Below, piece after piece: positions 7,160 to 15,074 of a DNA stretch of 37,177 nt. Below the pieces are notes generated by a model that was not told the DNA's origin, searched no databases, and was given only the letters and a program-made list of their open reading frames with translations. Position 1 is the stretch's first letter; each line of letters begins with the position of its first letter. The stretch spans positions 1 to 37,177 of the IMG/VR virus record IMGVR_UViG_3300011115_000461, one strand, 5' to 3'. The stretch comes from a virus. The translations under genes and the position numbers were made by a program.

Positions 7160-7725
7160 TTACACTCGCCGACTTTGACCATAAGTTTGAGCCGTTGCTC
7201 GGACGCACGCTGCGCTGGCATCCGTTCCGCACTATCGTCGCCAACCTGATTGCGCGCGGCAGACCGGTGAACATCGCCGAGACAGGCTGCGCTCGGCAGC
7301 CAGGCAACTGGGGTGGCGACGGACAAAGCACGCTGGTCTGGGACTGGCTCCTGACGCAAGTCGGTGGCACTGGCTTGAGCATGGACATTAGCTCAGAGAA
7401 CTGCGAGGCTGCGGCTGGTCAGGTGTTCAACGTCAAAGTGGCCTGTGTGGATTCCATCGTTGGGTTGAGGGTGCTGGTGAAGCCAGAAGAACTGGACTTC
7501 CTGTATCTGGACTCGTTCGACCTAACGGAGACCATTGACTCTCCGACGCACCATCTGGCTGAGCTGGCAAGCGTCTATCCTCGGCTGCCGTCTGGCTGCC
7601 TGATTGCCGTGGATGACTGTGTAAGCGAGCAGCATGGCAAGCACCGATTCGTGCGGGACTGGCTTGCACGGATGGGCGTGGAGCCGCTCGTGCGCGGCTA
7701 CGTCACGGTCTGGGTCAAGCCTTGA
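7156..7725 (+). CDS. Class I SAM-dependent methyltransferase-like (block A copy)
   Basis: 189-residue Rossmann-fold protein of the Methyltransf_24 / FkbM-neighbour type. Motif I is NIAETGCARQPGNWGGDG, followed by the acidic strand end SMDISSENC, DSIVGLRVL, LDFLYLDSFD and then GCLIAVDDC. Such phage genes lie near glycosyltransferases and often act on sugars or small molecules rather than DNA, so a role in glycan or base-modification chemistry is plausible. ATG 7156 overlaps the previous stop. The block B copy is 33560-34153. Confidence 0.7.
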   Translation: MITLADFDHKFEPLLGRTLRWHPFRTIVANLIARGRPVNIAETGCARQPGNWGGDGQSTLVWDWLLTQVGGTGLSMDISSENCEAAAGQVFNVKVACVDSIVGLRVLVKPEELDFLYLDSFDLTETIDSPTHHLAELASVYPRLPSGCLIAVDDCVSEQHGKHRFVRDWLARMGVEPLVRGYVTVWVKP

Positions 7726-7765
7726 CCCGCTAGACTCCTCAACGCGCCGCCTGTGAGCGGCACCC

Positions 7766-7796
7766 GCCTGCCGGTGGAGTCCTCCCGCCGGCAGGC
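7766..7796 (+). promoter_or_regulatory. Conserved RNA hairpin before the metallopeptidase (block A)
   Basis: A perfect 9-bp stem (GCCTGCCGG with CCGGCAGGC) encloses a 13-base loop, TGGAGTCCTCCCG. Block B has an equivalent at 34992-35022 with an 8-bp stem plus a G-T pair and a 13-base loop differing at 2 positions. The loop contains GTCCTCC, complementary to the GGAGGAC ribosome site at 7815-7821 of the next gene. No T-run follows, so it is not a classical terminator. Confidence 0.55.
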
Positions 7797-7823
7797 TTAC
7801 TCATCGGCGAGGACGGAGGACGG

Positions 7824-8228
7824 ATGAAGAAGCCAGACCGATGGACGCAATTGGAGGAGTGGCTGACTGAGGCGCAAGCCAACCTCGGCATTGCTGACTG
7901 GAGGGTGACCGTCGTTAAGGATGCATCCGATGTTGACGCCTGGGCAGACATTGACCCACACAGCCAGAACCTGACCGCTGACCTTCGCGTGGCGCATGAC
8001 TTCTGGAGGCAAGAGCCAGAGAAGCAACGCCTCATCCTGACGCACGAGTTGCTGCACCTCGTGACGTGCCGCACCGACCGCGTGGTGGAGAATCTGGAAG
8101 AGGCACTCGGCAAGGTTGCGTGGGCCGTCTACGAGCCGCAATACACCGACGCCACCGAGCGCATGACCGAACACCTTGCCACCGTCATCGCGCCGTACCT
8201 CGCGCTGCCAGAGTTCGCTAAGGCGTGA
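7824..8228 (+). CDS. Small HELLH zinc metallopeptidase-like protein (block A copy)
   Basis: 134-residue protein with a clear zinc-peptidase signature, LILTHELLHLV, at about residues 70-80, preceded by ADLRVAHDFWRQEPEKQR. The N-terminal ~45 residues contain VTVVKDASDVDAWADI, also conserved in the block B copy (35130-35534, HELMH). A downstream Glu-rich helix (ENLEEALGKVAWAV) may give the third ligand. Function unknown; such proteins could cleave a host or virion protein. The start has CGGAGGACGG just upstream, which the hairpin at 7766-7796 could mask. Confidence 0.7.
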   Translation: MKKPDRWTQLEEWLTEAQANLGIADWRVTVVKDASDVDAWADIDPHSQNLTADLRVAHDFWRQEPEKQRLILTHELLHLVTCRTDRVVENLEEALGKVAWAVYEPQYTDATERMTEHLATVIAPYLALPEFAKA

Positions 8229-8448
8229 CCTTACGGATGAGCTTGGCGGCATACACGCTCGCGCCTTCCCAGACCAAGATGGCGAGTTCGTCTGAGACCT
8301 GCCGCTCCATCGCATCAAGCCGCTCTAGCGTTGCAAGCGTCTTCTCATCCCTGCGTGAGCCGGCAGCATGCCTGGCTGCCATGATTGCGCCAAGCGCCTC
8401 GATACGCTTGAACACTGCCGCGACTGCGCTCTGTGGTTCCTCTGGCAT
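8218..8448 (-). CDS. Minus-strand small helical protein
   Basis: The only gene I support on the minus strand; 76 residues. I chose the ATG at 8448 because GGAGG lies 5 bases upstream on that strand; a longer start at 8463 has a weaker site. The protein is mostly helical and charged (AAVFKRIEALGAIMAARH, KTLATLERLDAMERQVSDELAIL). It converges with the metallopeptidase, overlapping its end by 11 bases. Block B has nothing here: there the metallopeptidase and HNH genes overlap directly. It looks like an insertion in module A. Function unknown. Confidence 0.55.
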   Translation of the reverse strand: MPEEPQSAVAAVFKRIEALGAIMAARHAAGSRRDEKTLATLERLDAMERQVSDELAILVWEGASVYAAKLIRKVTP

Positions 8449-8468
8449 TGGTTCCTCCATCAACTCTT

Positions 8469-8487
8469 GGCTCCCAATCTGGGAGCC
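8469..8487 (-). promoter_or_regulatory. 8-bp hairpin upstream of the minus-strand gene
   Basis: A perfect inverted repeat GGCTCCCA-ATC-TGGGAGCC stands 21 bases upstream of the minus-strand start, in the 159-base gap before the HNH gene. It could act in the leader of the minus-strand gene or as a transcription barrier. No T-run follows on either side, so I do not call a terminator. The rest of the gap has a repeated TTTGCGCCGA word (about 8527 and 8590) and no clear promoter. Confidence 0.4.
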
Positions 8488-8607
8488 TATCCAGAACGCT
8501 ACTCTGCGTCACTCAGACGCCTGTCAGCGTTTGCGCCGAACCTCGGCTGCTCATGACTCTACGGCTGACCTAGAAGACTCCTGTGCTGGTTTGCGCCGAG
8601 GTCAGGC

Positions 8608-8919
8608 ATGACCTTCCAGCGTCCGTGCCTTGACTGCGGAACGCTGACGACCGTGGGCAACCGATGCCAAGCACATCGAGCTGCGGCGCAGTCGAGATGG
8701 AAGGAAGGCAGACCCAACCCATACCTTGACCCCGCGTGGAAGAAACTGAGCAGCCAAGTGCGTAGCAAGCGTCCGTGGTGCGAAGTCTGCGGAAAGACCA
8801 CTGACCTGACCGTGGACCACCTTGACCCACTCAGCAAGGGCGGTCCGCTACTCGCGCCAGAACACAGGCTTCGGGTAGTATGCAGACCGTGCCACGGTCG
8901 CCTGACCAAGCACACGTAG
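8608..8919 (+). CDS. HNH endonuclease (block A copy)
   Basis: 103-residue HNH nuclease. Two zinc knuckles frame the fold: CLDCG near the N-terminus, then WCEVCG and VCRPCH. The active-site core is LTVDHLDPLSKGG followed by HRLRVVCRPCHGRLTKH, matching the HNH pattern. Phage HNH proteins of this size often assist terminase during packaging or act as free nucleases. The block B copy (35531-35860) has the same order of motifs. The gene starts after a 159-base gap rather than overlapping the metallopeptidase, because of the minus-strand insertion. Confidence 0.85.
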   Translation: MTFQRPCLDCGTLTTVGNRCQAHRAAAQSRWKEGRPNPYLDPAWKKLSSQVRSKRPWCEVCGKTTDLTVDHLDPLSKGGPLLAPEHRLRVVCRPCHGRLTKHT

Positions 8920-8937
8920 GAGCAGAGGAGCGAGGAC

Positions 8938-10149
8938 ATGAGCCGCATCGCCTGGTACTCAAACGCATGCCACATCCCTTCGGGCTATGGGATGCAGACC
9001 GCACAAGTCGTTCACCAGATGGCGAAGGACGGTCACGAGGTCGCTATCAGCGCGAATCACGGCGCCAGCGTCATGATGAACTGCGCGCACGGTCATCCCA
9101 TTTTCCCTGAAGGCTTGATGCGCTACTCAATTGACGCAGCGCCAGACACCATGAAAGCGTGGATTGAGGACAAGCCTGGCTTCGGCGTCGTGCTGTTTGA
9201 CCTCTGGCCGCTCGTCGGCGTACAGGGATTCAATGAGCTGAACCTCGCATGCTGGACGCCGGTTGACCATGACCCAACGCCTCCGATGGTTGCCAAGTTC
9301 ATCCTTGACGGCGGTCACCACGCCATTGCCATGAGCCGCTTCGGTGAGCAGCGCCTGCTTGACGCTGGTGTCTCACGCGAGAACCTCACCTATATTCCGC
9401 ACGGCATTGACACGACGCTCTTCAGCGACCGAGGCAAGGGCGCGCGGCAGCCGATGGGAATCCCAGAGGACGCCTTCCTCGTCGTGACGAACGCAGCCAA
9501 CCGTGGACGTATTCCAGTTCGCAAGGCGTTCGGTGAGATGGCTGACGCCATGAGCAAGTTCATGAAAGACCGACCCGATGTTCACTGGATGATTCACACC
9601 GAGCCGAACGGACACAGCGAAGGCGTGAACATTCCGCGCCTCGTCGCGCACTTGGGCATTGACCAACAGCGCGTGCGCTATCCGCACCCAGTTCACTTCC
9701 GCAACGGCATCCCGCAAGACGCTATCGCGCAGATGTATTCAGCCGCTGACGTGCAGCTACTCACCTCGATGGGCGAAGGCTTCGGCATCCCAGCCGTGGA
9801 GAGTCAGGCATGCGGGACGCCAGTCATCGTCTCTGACTTCAGCGCACAGCCAGAACTTATTGGCGTTCATGGAAAGGCGGTGCCGGTACAGCGAGTATGG
9901 GACGAATATCAAGCGTCGTTCTTCGGCATCCCAAACGTGGCTGCGACTGCGGCCGCGCTGCAAGAAGTCTACGAAGAGACGAAGGCTGGCAAGGTGGACC
10001 GCGCTGCGGTCAGCGCTGAGATGTGGCGCTACGACCAGACCAAGTTGTACGAGGCTTCGTGGAAGCCGCTCATCGAGTTGATGACGGCGCGCAAGCGACC
10101 AGGCGAGCCGCTCAACCGAGCGCAACGCCGCGCAACTAAGTCCAAGTAG
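8938..10149 (+). CDS. GT4-type glycosyltransferase (block A copy)
   Basis: 403-residue GT-B glycosyltransferase of the GT4 family. The N-terminal half starts with a Gly-rich donor/acceptor region (SGYGMQTAQVVHQM). The C-terminal half has TYIPHGIDTTLF and the nucleotide-sugar signature GEGFGIPAVESQACGTPVIV. It would transfer a sugar to phage DNA bases, a virion protein or a host surface glycan; the acceptor is not readable. GGAGCGAGGAC lies before the ATG. This is the last block A gene; the sequence changes character just after its stop. The block B homologue is 35870-37084. Confidence 0.9.
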   Translation: MSRIAWYSNACHIPSGYGMQTAQVVHQMAKDGHEVAISANHGASVMMNCAHGHPIFPEGLMRYSIDAAPDTMKAWIEDKPGFGVVLFDLWPLVGVQGFNELNLACWTPVDHDPTPPMVAKFILDGGHHAIAMSRFGEQRLLDAGVSRENLTYIPHGIDTTLFSDRGKGARQPMGIPEDAFLVVTNAANRGRIPVRKAFGEMADAMSKFMKDRPDVHWMIHTEPNGHSEGVNIPRLVAHLGIDQQRVRYPHPVHFRNGIPQDAIAQMYSAADVQLLTSMGEGFGIPAVESQACGTPVIVSDFSAQPELIGVHGKAVPVQRVWDEYQASFFGIPNVAATAAALQEVYEETKAGKVDRAAVSAEMWRYDQTKLYEASWKPLIELMTARKRPGEPLNRAQRRATKSK

Positions 10150-10273
10150 AACGTCTGTCCTAAAGATGGGGGCGGTCAAGATTCTATTGAGCGTGCGGCG
10201 CACGGTATCCAGCGCCGAGTTCGTCAATCTCTTGTACGGTGTGGGTCAGACAAAGGGTTAGGAGATTTTATTT
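10150..10273. other. Junction gap between block A and the structural module
   Basis: 124 bases between glycosyltransferase and small terminase. The last ACGT of the left segment is at 10151 and the first GATC of the right segment at 10322, so the change between the two sequence types falls here or just inside the small terminase. A 31-codon frame (ATG 10166 to TAG 10261) has no good ribosome site and resembles nothing I know. I see no tRNA, attachment-site repeat or clear promoter. GGAG at 10261 serves the next gene. Confidence 0.6.
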
Positions 10274-10813
10274 GTGAGCGCGAAGAAGCCAAGCGACCGA
10301 AGGCAGAACCGAGCGACCAAAGATCTTGGCGTGCTGCCAAAGATCGAGGTCAGCCCTGCTGCGTATCCTGCTGCACCGGCGCACCTCACCGACCGCTGGA
10401 AGGCCGCATGGCTGGTCTTCTGGCAGTCACCGTTCGCACAGGTTGTGCAGCCAGCGCAGCACCCTGCACTTGAGCGACTCTTCTCGATGTACGACGAGCG
10501 AGAGGCAATGGATGTCTATCTCCGAGCTGAGCCGATGACCGTTGGCAGCCAAGGGCAGAAGATCCTCAACCCAATGTACCGACAGCGCACCGCTGTAGAC
10601 GCTGAGATCCGCCAACTAGAAGACCGCTTCGGCTTGCACCCTAAGGCTGGGCTGACGCTCGGCATCGTGTATGGTGAGGCTGCTAGGAGTCTGGAGGAAC
10701 TGAATGCACGAATCGCCAACGCCGCTATCGCCGAAAGCGAAGCGGAAGAAGACCCAAGATATGTCGAGTCAGAAGCCGCCCCAGAAGAGGCCGCTGTACG
10801 CGTCGCCGATTAG
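10274..10813 (+). CDS. Terminase small subunit, P27-like
   Basis: 179-residue protein with the layout of P27-type small terminases, which bind phage DNA and recruit the large subunit for packaging. A basic N-terminus (KKPSDRRQNRATKD) is followed by the typical PAAPAHLTDRWKAAWLVFW and a helical core (ALERLFSMYDEREAM, AVDAEIRQLEDRFGLHPKA), then an acidic tail. It starts at GTG 10274, 9 bases after AGGAG. It lies directly before the large subunit, the usual order, and is the first gene after the junction. Confidence 0.8.
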   Translation: MSAKKPSDRRQNRATKDLGVLPKIEVSPAAYPAAPAHLTDRWKAAWLVFWQSPFAQVVQPAQHPALERLFSMYDEREAMDVYLRAEPMTVGSQGQKILNPMYRQRTAVDAEIRQLEDRFGLHPKAGLTLGIVYGEAARSLEELNARIANAAIAESEAEEDPRYVESEAAPEEAAVRVAD

Positions 10814-11210
10814 CAACCCACCGCCACCGTCGTGGGGTGGCTTGATCTGCCGCTGGATTGAGACCAATCTGGTTCATGGCGAGGGCGACAAGTTCAGCGA
10901 GCCATTCCGACTGGAGCCGTGGCAGCGTGCCTTTATCTGGCGGCTCTACGAGTACGACGCAGCCACCGGCAAGCGCCTAGTGAAGCGCGCCCTGCTGGGT
11001 ACGCCGAAGGGGAACGGCAAGACCGAGCTGCTGGCGGCTATCGCCTTGGCAGAACTGGCAGGACCAAAGGCTCCGCTCTCGCCCAACATCCCTATCGCGG
11101 CTGCGTCATTCGAGCAGGCTGACCTGCTCTTCGGCACCGCGCGCATCATGCTCACGCAAGGTCCACTCGCCAAACTGTTTGAGGTCTTTGATACCGAGAT
11201 CCTAATCTAG
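10704..11210 (+). CDS. Terminase large subunit, N-terminal ATPase part (stops at in-frame TAG)
   Basis: 168 residues holding the ATPase start of a phage large terminase: PFRLEPWQRAFIWRLYEY, then the Walker A-like loop LLGTPKGNGKTELLA at residues about 98-111, and PIAAASFEQADLLFG. Translation ends at TAG 11208-11210, but the same frame continues at once into the rest of the protein. ATG 10704 has GGAGG 6 bases upstream but overlaps the small subunit by 110 bases; ATG 10761 is the alternative. The stop lies in a perfect hairpin (GATCCTA-ATC-TAGGATC, 11198-11214). The gene is broken, miscalled or read through. Confidence 0.85.
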   Translation: MHESPTPLSPKAKRKKTQDMSSQKPPQKRPLYASPISNPPPPSWGGLICRWIETNLVHGEGDKFSEPFRLEPWQRAFIWRLYEYDAATGKRLVKRALLGTPKGNGKTELLAAIALAELAGPKAPLSPNIPIAAASFEQADLLFGTARIMLTQGPLAKLFEVFDTEILI

Positions 11211-11225
11211 GATCGCCCAGGCCGT

Positions 11226-12287
11226 ATGTATCGCGTGGCTGCTGCGGCAGGAACCAACGACGGCGGTCGCCCTACCTGCTTCATCGCTGACGAGCTGCAC
11301 GAGTGGACAGGCAACAAGGAGCGCGTGCATCTCGTGCTGTCTAACTCACTCGCCAAGCGCGCCGAGGCGCTGGAGTTGAACATCTCAACGGCAGGCTCCG
11401 ACGAGAACACGCTGCTCGGACGGATGCTGACCTATGCCAAGCGCATCGCCTCTGGCGAGGTGAGCGACGCTGGCTTCCTTGCTGAGTGGTGGGCTGCGGC
11501 AGACAGCCATGACCTAGAGACCGAGGACGGCCGCAGGGCTGCACTAGAACAGGCGAACCCAAGCGCTCCGGCATTCGTAGATGTGGAGCGACTGCTTGCA
11601 CGGTCTAACGAGGTGCCAATGCACGAGTGGCAGCGGTACCACCTCAACCGCTTTGTGCAGGCTCCTGACCGCTGGATCGGCGCAGAGGCGTGGATGCGAC
11701 TCGCCGACCGCGAGCGCAAACTCATCCCAGGCGAGCGCCTGAGCCTAGGCTTTGACGGATCGTATGCGCGCGACGCTACGGTGCTGACCGCCTGCACGAT
11801 GGACGGTCACATCTTCCTGATCAAGGCGTGGGAGAAAGCCGACACCAACCGCGACCCTGACTGGACGGTGCCACGCTCCGAGGTGGACGCGATGGTCGAT
11901 CAGATGATGGAGACCTACGACGCAACGCTCTTTGCCGACCCACCTGGCTGGTCTTCAGAGATCGAGGAGTGGACGCGCCGCTACGGAAAGCGAGTGGCAG
12001 TCTTCAACACCGCCACCATTGAGCGCATGGGTCCAGCCGTTGACCGATTCTTCACGGCCGTGGCGACTGGCGAGGGGCTGCGGCATGACGGCTCGCCGCT
12101 GCTAGCTCGCCATATCAGCAATGTTCATACGCGCCTAACGCGCTATGGGCAGGTCTTGACCAAGGCGTACAAGGCTTCGCCTGACCGCATTGACGCGGCT
12201 GTCTCTGCCGTCGTGGCGTTCCAAGGTGTAAAGTTCCTCCAGGTAGAACCTAAGACAGCAGCGAAAGTGGAGTGGATCAACCTATGA
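11226..12287 (+). CDS. Terminase large subunit, C-terminal part (Walker B and nuclease)
   Basis: 353 residues in the same frame as the preceding fragment, five codons after its TAG. It begins with RVAAAAGTNDG and contains the Walker B-like PTCFIADELHEW, a coupling region, then nuclease elements SLGFDGSYARDATVL, TLFADPPGW and SPDRIDAAVSAVVAF. Together with the upstream part this is one normal-length large terminase of about 520 residues. ATG 11226 has no ribosome site, so it is probably not an independent gene. The end overlaps a small membrane-protein gene (ATGA). Confidence 0.85.
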   Translation: MYRVAAAAGTNDGGRPTCFIADELHEWTGNKERVHLVLSNSLAKRAEALELNISTAGSDENTLLGRMLTYAKRIASGEVSDAGFLAEWWAAADSHDLETEDGRRAALEQANPSAPAFVDVERLLARSNEVPMHEWQRYHLNRFVQAPDRWIGAEAWMRLADRERKLIPGERLSLGFDGSYARDATVLTACTMDGHIFLIKAWEKADTNRDPDWTVPRSEVDAMVDQMMETYDATLFADPPGWSSEIEEWTRRYGKRVAVFNTATIERMGPAVDRFFTAVATGEGLRHDGSPLLARHISNVHTRLTRYGQVLTKAYKASPDRIDAAVSAVVAFQGVKFLQVEPKTAAKVEWINL

Positions 12288-12421
12288 TTAGCAACGCTAT
12301 TGAACTTGTGGGTGCGGCACTCATCATTGCAGGGGTCGCGCTACTCTCTCTCCCATTGGGACTCATCGCACTCGGTGCGGCTGTTGCCGCTATCGGCTAT
12401 ACGCTAGGAGACCGTAAGTGA
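12284..12421 (+). CDS. 45-residue membrane protein between terminase and portal
   Basis: A short frame starts in the terminase stop (ATG 12284) and ends in the portal GTG (TGA 12419-12421). It encodes two closely spaced hydrophobic segments (IELVGAALIIAGVALLSL and GLIALGAAVAAIGYTL) with a charged GDRK end. Overlap at both ends and the strongly hydrophobic composition favour a real gene. Its role is unknown; small membrane proteins at this position are not typical of HK97-like phages. Confidence 0.6.
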   Translation: MISNAIELVGAALIIAGVALLSLPLGLIALGAAVAAIGYTLGDRK

Positions 12422-13599
12422 GCATTCTCCGCCGCATCCTTGGTGAGACTCGCGCCGTTGGTGGCACTTGGATCACAGACAATCAGCCGACCGTCTCGTC
12501 CGCCGGCGTATCAATCAACTCACAGACCGCCCTCTCAATCGGCGCGTACTACGCGGCCGTCAAGCTGTACGCCGACACCGTCGCGTCGCTTCCGTGGGAT
12601 ACCTACATCCGCATTGACGGCACACGCCGCCCATACCGACCATCCCCAACTTGGCTGACCACGCCACAGCCAGCGAACCCTAACTTCACGGCGTTCGATC
12701 TAAAGCACCGCATCGTCTCGTCGCTCTTCATTGACGGCAACGCATTCGTGCTGTTCATCAAGGGTCGCAACGGCGACATCGTTGAGATGCGCGTCCTAGA
12801 TCCGCACAAGGTCACCATCAAGATGGTTGACGGCGCACCGATCTACACCGTCACAGGTGAAGACAATGTCGGCGTTGAGTTGACCTCTGACGCGATCCTG
12901 CACATCCCACTGTTCGCTACCGGCTCGGCGCTCCGCGCGCCGTCGCCAGTCGAGCAGCACCGCACGACGCTCGGACTTGCCAGCGCGACGCAGTTGTACA
13001 GCGCGAAGTTTTACGAGCAGGGCGCAGCGCCTTCTGCGATCATCCGCATCCCAGGCGAACTGACGCAGGATCAGGCTGACCAGTTGAAGAACTCGTTCAG
13101 CCGCCGTCATGAAGGCATCGAGAAGATGCACAAGATCGCGGTGCTTACCGGCGGTGCAGACTTCCAGCAGATGTCAATGAAGATCAGCGATATGCAGTTG
13201 GTTGAGACGCTCCACTGGGGCGTGGAGTCCATCGCTCGCTTGATGGGCGTACCGCTCCACCTGCTTCAGTACCCAGGCGGCAACACCTCATACAACAGCG
13301 TTGAGATCGTCAGCATTGAGTGGCTGCGCCTTGGGCTTGGACCACTCGTCACGCGCATTGAGGCTGGCTTGCAGCGACTCGTGCCAGGTGCCGACCAGAC
13401 CTTTATCAAGTTCACACTTGACGGCCTGCTCCGCCCAACGACGAAGGAGCGCTACGACGCATACGCCGTGGCACTGACCAACGGCATCCTGTCGCTCAAC
13501 GAGGTGCGCCGTCTTGAAGACCGCGCCGATGTTGATGGTGGCGATATGCACTGGAAGCCGCTGAACATCGGTGTCGTAGGCGAGGAGCCACAGGCTTGA
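12418..13599 (+). CDS. Portal protein, HK97 family
   Basis: 393-residue HK97-type portal, the dodecameric ring at the head vertex through which DNA passes. Family-like segments include TALSIGAYYAAVKLYADTVA near residue 40, PNPNFTAFDLKHRIVSSLFIDGNAF-type strands, the stem/wing region with IRIPGELTQDQADQL, MHKIAVLTGG, and MGVPLHLLQ, then the C-terminal DGLLRPTTKERYDAY. Length and order are normal. GTG 12418 overlaps the previous stop, and its own end overlaps the protease start by 4 bases. Confidence 0.9.
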   Translation: MSILRRILGETRAVGGTWITDNQPTVSSAGVSINSQTALSIGAYYAAVKLYADTVASLPWDTYIRIDGTRRPYRPSPTWLTTPQPANPNFTAFDLKHRIVSSLFIDGNAFVLFIKGRNGDIVEMRVLDPHKVTIKMVDGAPIYTVTGEDNVGVELTSDAILHIPLFATGSALRAPSPVEQHRTTLGLASATQLYSAKFYEQGAAPSAIIRIPGELTQDQADQLKNSFSRRHEGIEKMHKIAVLTGGADFQQMSMKISDMQLVETLHWGVESIARLMGVPLHLLQYPGGNTSYNSVEIVSIEWLRLGLGPLVTRIEAGLQRLVPGADQTFIKFTLDGLLRPTTKERYDAYAVALTNGILSLNEVRRLEDRADVDGGDMHWKPLNIGVVGEEPQA

Positions 13600-15074
13600 G
13601 CTACATCATCGTTGACCTAGATGGCACGCTCGTGCTGGACGGCGAGCAGCCGAACCAGCCCCTGATTGACGCGCTCAACGAGCAGGTCATGACAGGCGAC
13701 GCGCAGATCATCGTGGTATCGGCTCGCAGCATTGAGCGCCTAGAAGAGACGCGCGCGTGGCTTCAGGAGTACAAGGTTGCAGGTGTTGAAGAAGTACACC
13801 TGAACGACTTTGACGGCTCACCATTCGCCACCGGTCTCGCCTTCAAGGAGTACAAGTACGGCCTCCTCAAGGAGCAGTACGGCGACGAGTTGGAGTACGC
13901 GATTGACAATGACGCGGATGTTCGCGCGATGGCTCGCCGCCTAGAGATCGAGGCGTACTCGCCTGAGGAGTATCTCGCTGACGAGGAGCGCGCCGTTTAT
14001 GAGGTGCCTGATTACATCCGCAACGCCGCAGCTCGTGGATTGTCATTCGTTGAGGATGGCTACGCTGGCGAAGGCTTGCAGCCACAGACCATTGCAGAGG
14101 CTCGTGAACTTGCTGCAGGGCGTGCAGACACCGACAAGGTGATCCGCATGGCCGCGTGGATTCGCCGCCATCGTGGCGATTGGGAAGGCGTACCACAGAA
14201 CAGCGATGACGATTCAGAGGACTTCCCTGGACCAGGTGCCGTCGCTGGCTTCCTGTGGGGTGTGGAAACAACGGATGAGGACGCAACTGATCGCGTACTC
14301 TCGTGGGCAGATGCTCTTATCGCGGCTGAAGATAGGGAGATCATTGACATGAAAGAGAAAGAAGTTCGCTCGCTACCAATCGGTGAGTACCGTCTCGCCG
14401 AGGCTGATGCTGACGGACAGCGAACCTTTACCGGCTACGCCGCTATCTGGAATAGCGCGAGCGCTGGCTTGCCATTCGAGGAGCGCATTGCGCCGAGCGC
14501 ATTCAAGCGTTCACTCGCACGCGCATCCGCAGGGCAGAAGATCATCTCCTTCCTCTTCGGTCATGACGAGACGCGCGCCCTTGCCACCACGGCAAGCGGT
14601 CGCCTTCAGTTGACCGAGGACGAGACTGGCCTCCGCGTTGAGGCGAAACTAGATCCAGCCGATCCAGACGCAGCCAAGGTCATCTCGATGCTGACGCACG
14701 AGAGCGCCGCCGCTGGTATGTCGTTCGGCTTCCAGAAGGTTCAGGATGCGTGGGATGGCAATCAGCGCACGATCAAGGAAGCCAACCTGTTCGAGGTCAG
14801 CATCCTTGCTGCCGGTGGTCAGACCCCTGCCTACCCTGCAACCCTTGGTCTCACGGCGATCCGCCAAGTCACTGCGCCAAAGATCGGCGTAGAGGCTGAG
14901 GCGCTGGTCGCCACACTTGAAGCAGTCAAGGCTGGACGCGAACTGTCCAGCGAGGAAGTGGCTGTCATTGATGCTGTTCGCTCCAAGCTCGCGCCAAAGC
15001 AGGAGAAGGTCATTGACCCATCCGTCGCTGTGGCAATGCTTGCCTTGGAAGCGGCAGAAGGTGACGCACTCTAG
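13596..15074 (+). CDS. HAD-like phosphatase fused to HK97 prohead protease
   Basis: 492-residue protein with three parts. Residues 4-135 look like a HAD/PNK-type phosphatase: IIVDLDGTLVLDG with Asp7 and Asp9, then IIVVSARS and IDNDADVRAMA. Residues about 139-225 match a small domain seen in other phage head proteins (AARGLSFVEDGYAGEG, KVIRMAAWIRRHRGDW, GPGAVAGFLWG). Residues about 255-420 are the prohead protease, with FTGYAAIW, FGHDE (His323) and AAAGMSFGF (Ser376). The protease matures the capsid. An in-frame ATG at 14349 (Met252), with GGGAG 9 bases upstream, could make a free protease. The phosphatase substrate is unknown. Confidence 0.8.
   Translation: MSYIIVDLDGTLVLDGEQPNQPLIDALNEQVMTGDAQIIVVSARSIERLEETRAWLQEYKVAGVEEVHLNDFDGSPFATGLAFKEYKYGLLKEQYGDELEYAIDNDADVRAMARRLEIEAYSPEEYLADEERAVYEVPDYIRNAAARGLSFVEDGYAGEGLQPQTIAEARELAAGRADTDKVIRMAAWIRRHRGDWEGVPQNSDDDSEDFPGPGAVAGFLWGVETTDEDATDRVLSWADALIAAEDREIIDMKEKEVRSLPIGEYRLAEADADGQRTFTGYAAIWNSASAGLPFEERIAPSAFKRSLARASAGQKIISFLFGHDETRALATTASGRLQLTEDETGLRVEAKLDPADPDAAKVISMLTHESAAAGMSFGFQKVQDAWDGNQRTIKEANLFEVSILAAGGQTPAYPATLGLTAIRQVTAPKIGVEAEALVATLEAVKAGRELSSEEVAVIDAVRSKLAPKQEKVIDPSVAVAMLALEAAEGDAL

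Noticed and set aside
8225-8611. Plus-strand frame covering the region of the minus-strand gene
   Set aside because: Ser/Ala/Arg-rich shadow composition and no ribosome site; the reverse frame has a good start and normal composition.
10166-10261. 31-residue frame in the junction gap
   Set aside because: No ribosome site, no overlap coupling and no recognisable similarity.
10704-12287. Alternative genetic code with TAG as a sense codon
   Set aside because: TAG ends several intact genes at the expected length (10149, 15074, 20160, 30803, 35860), so general recoding does not fit.
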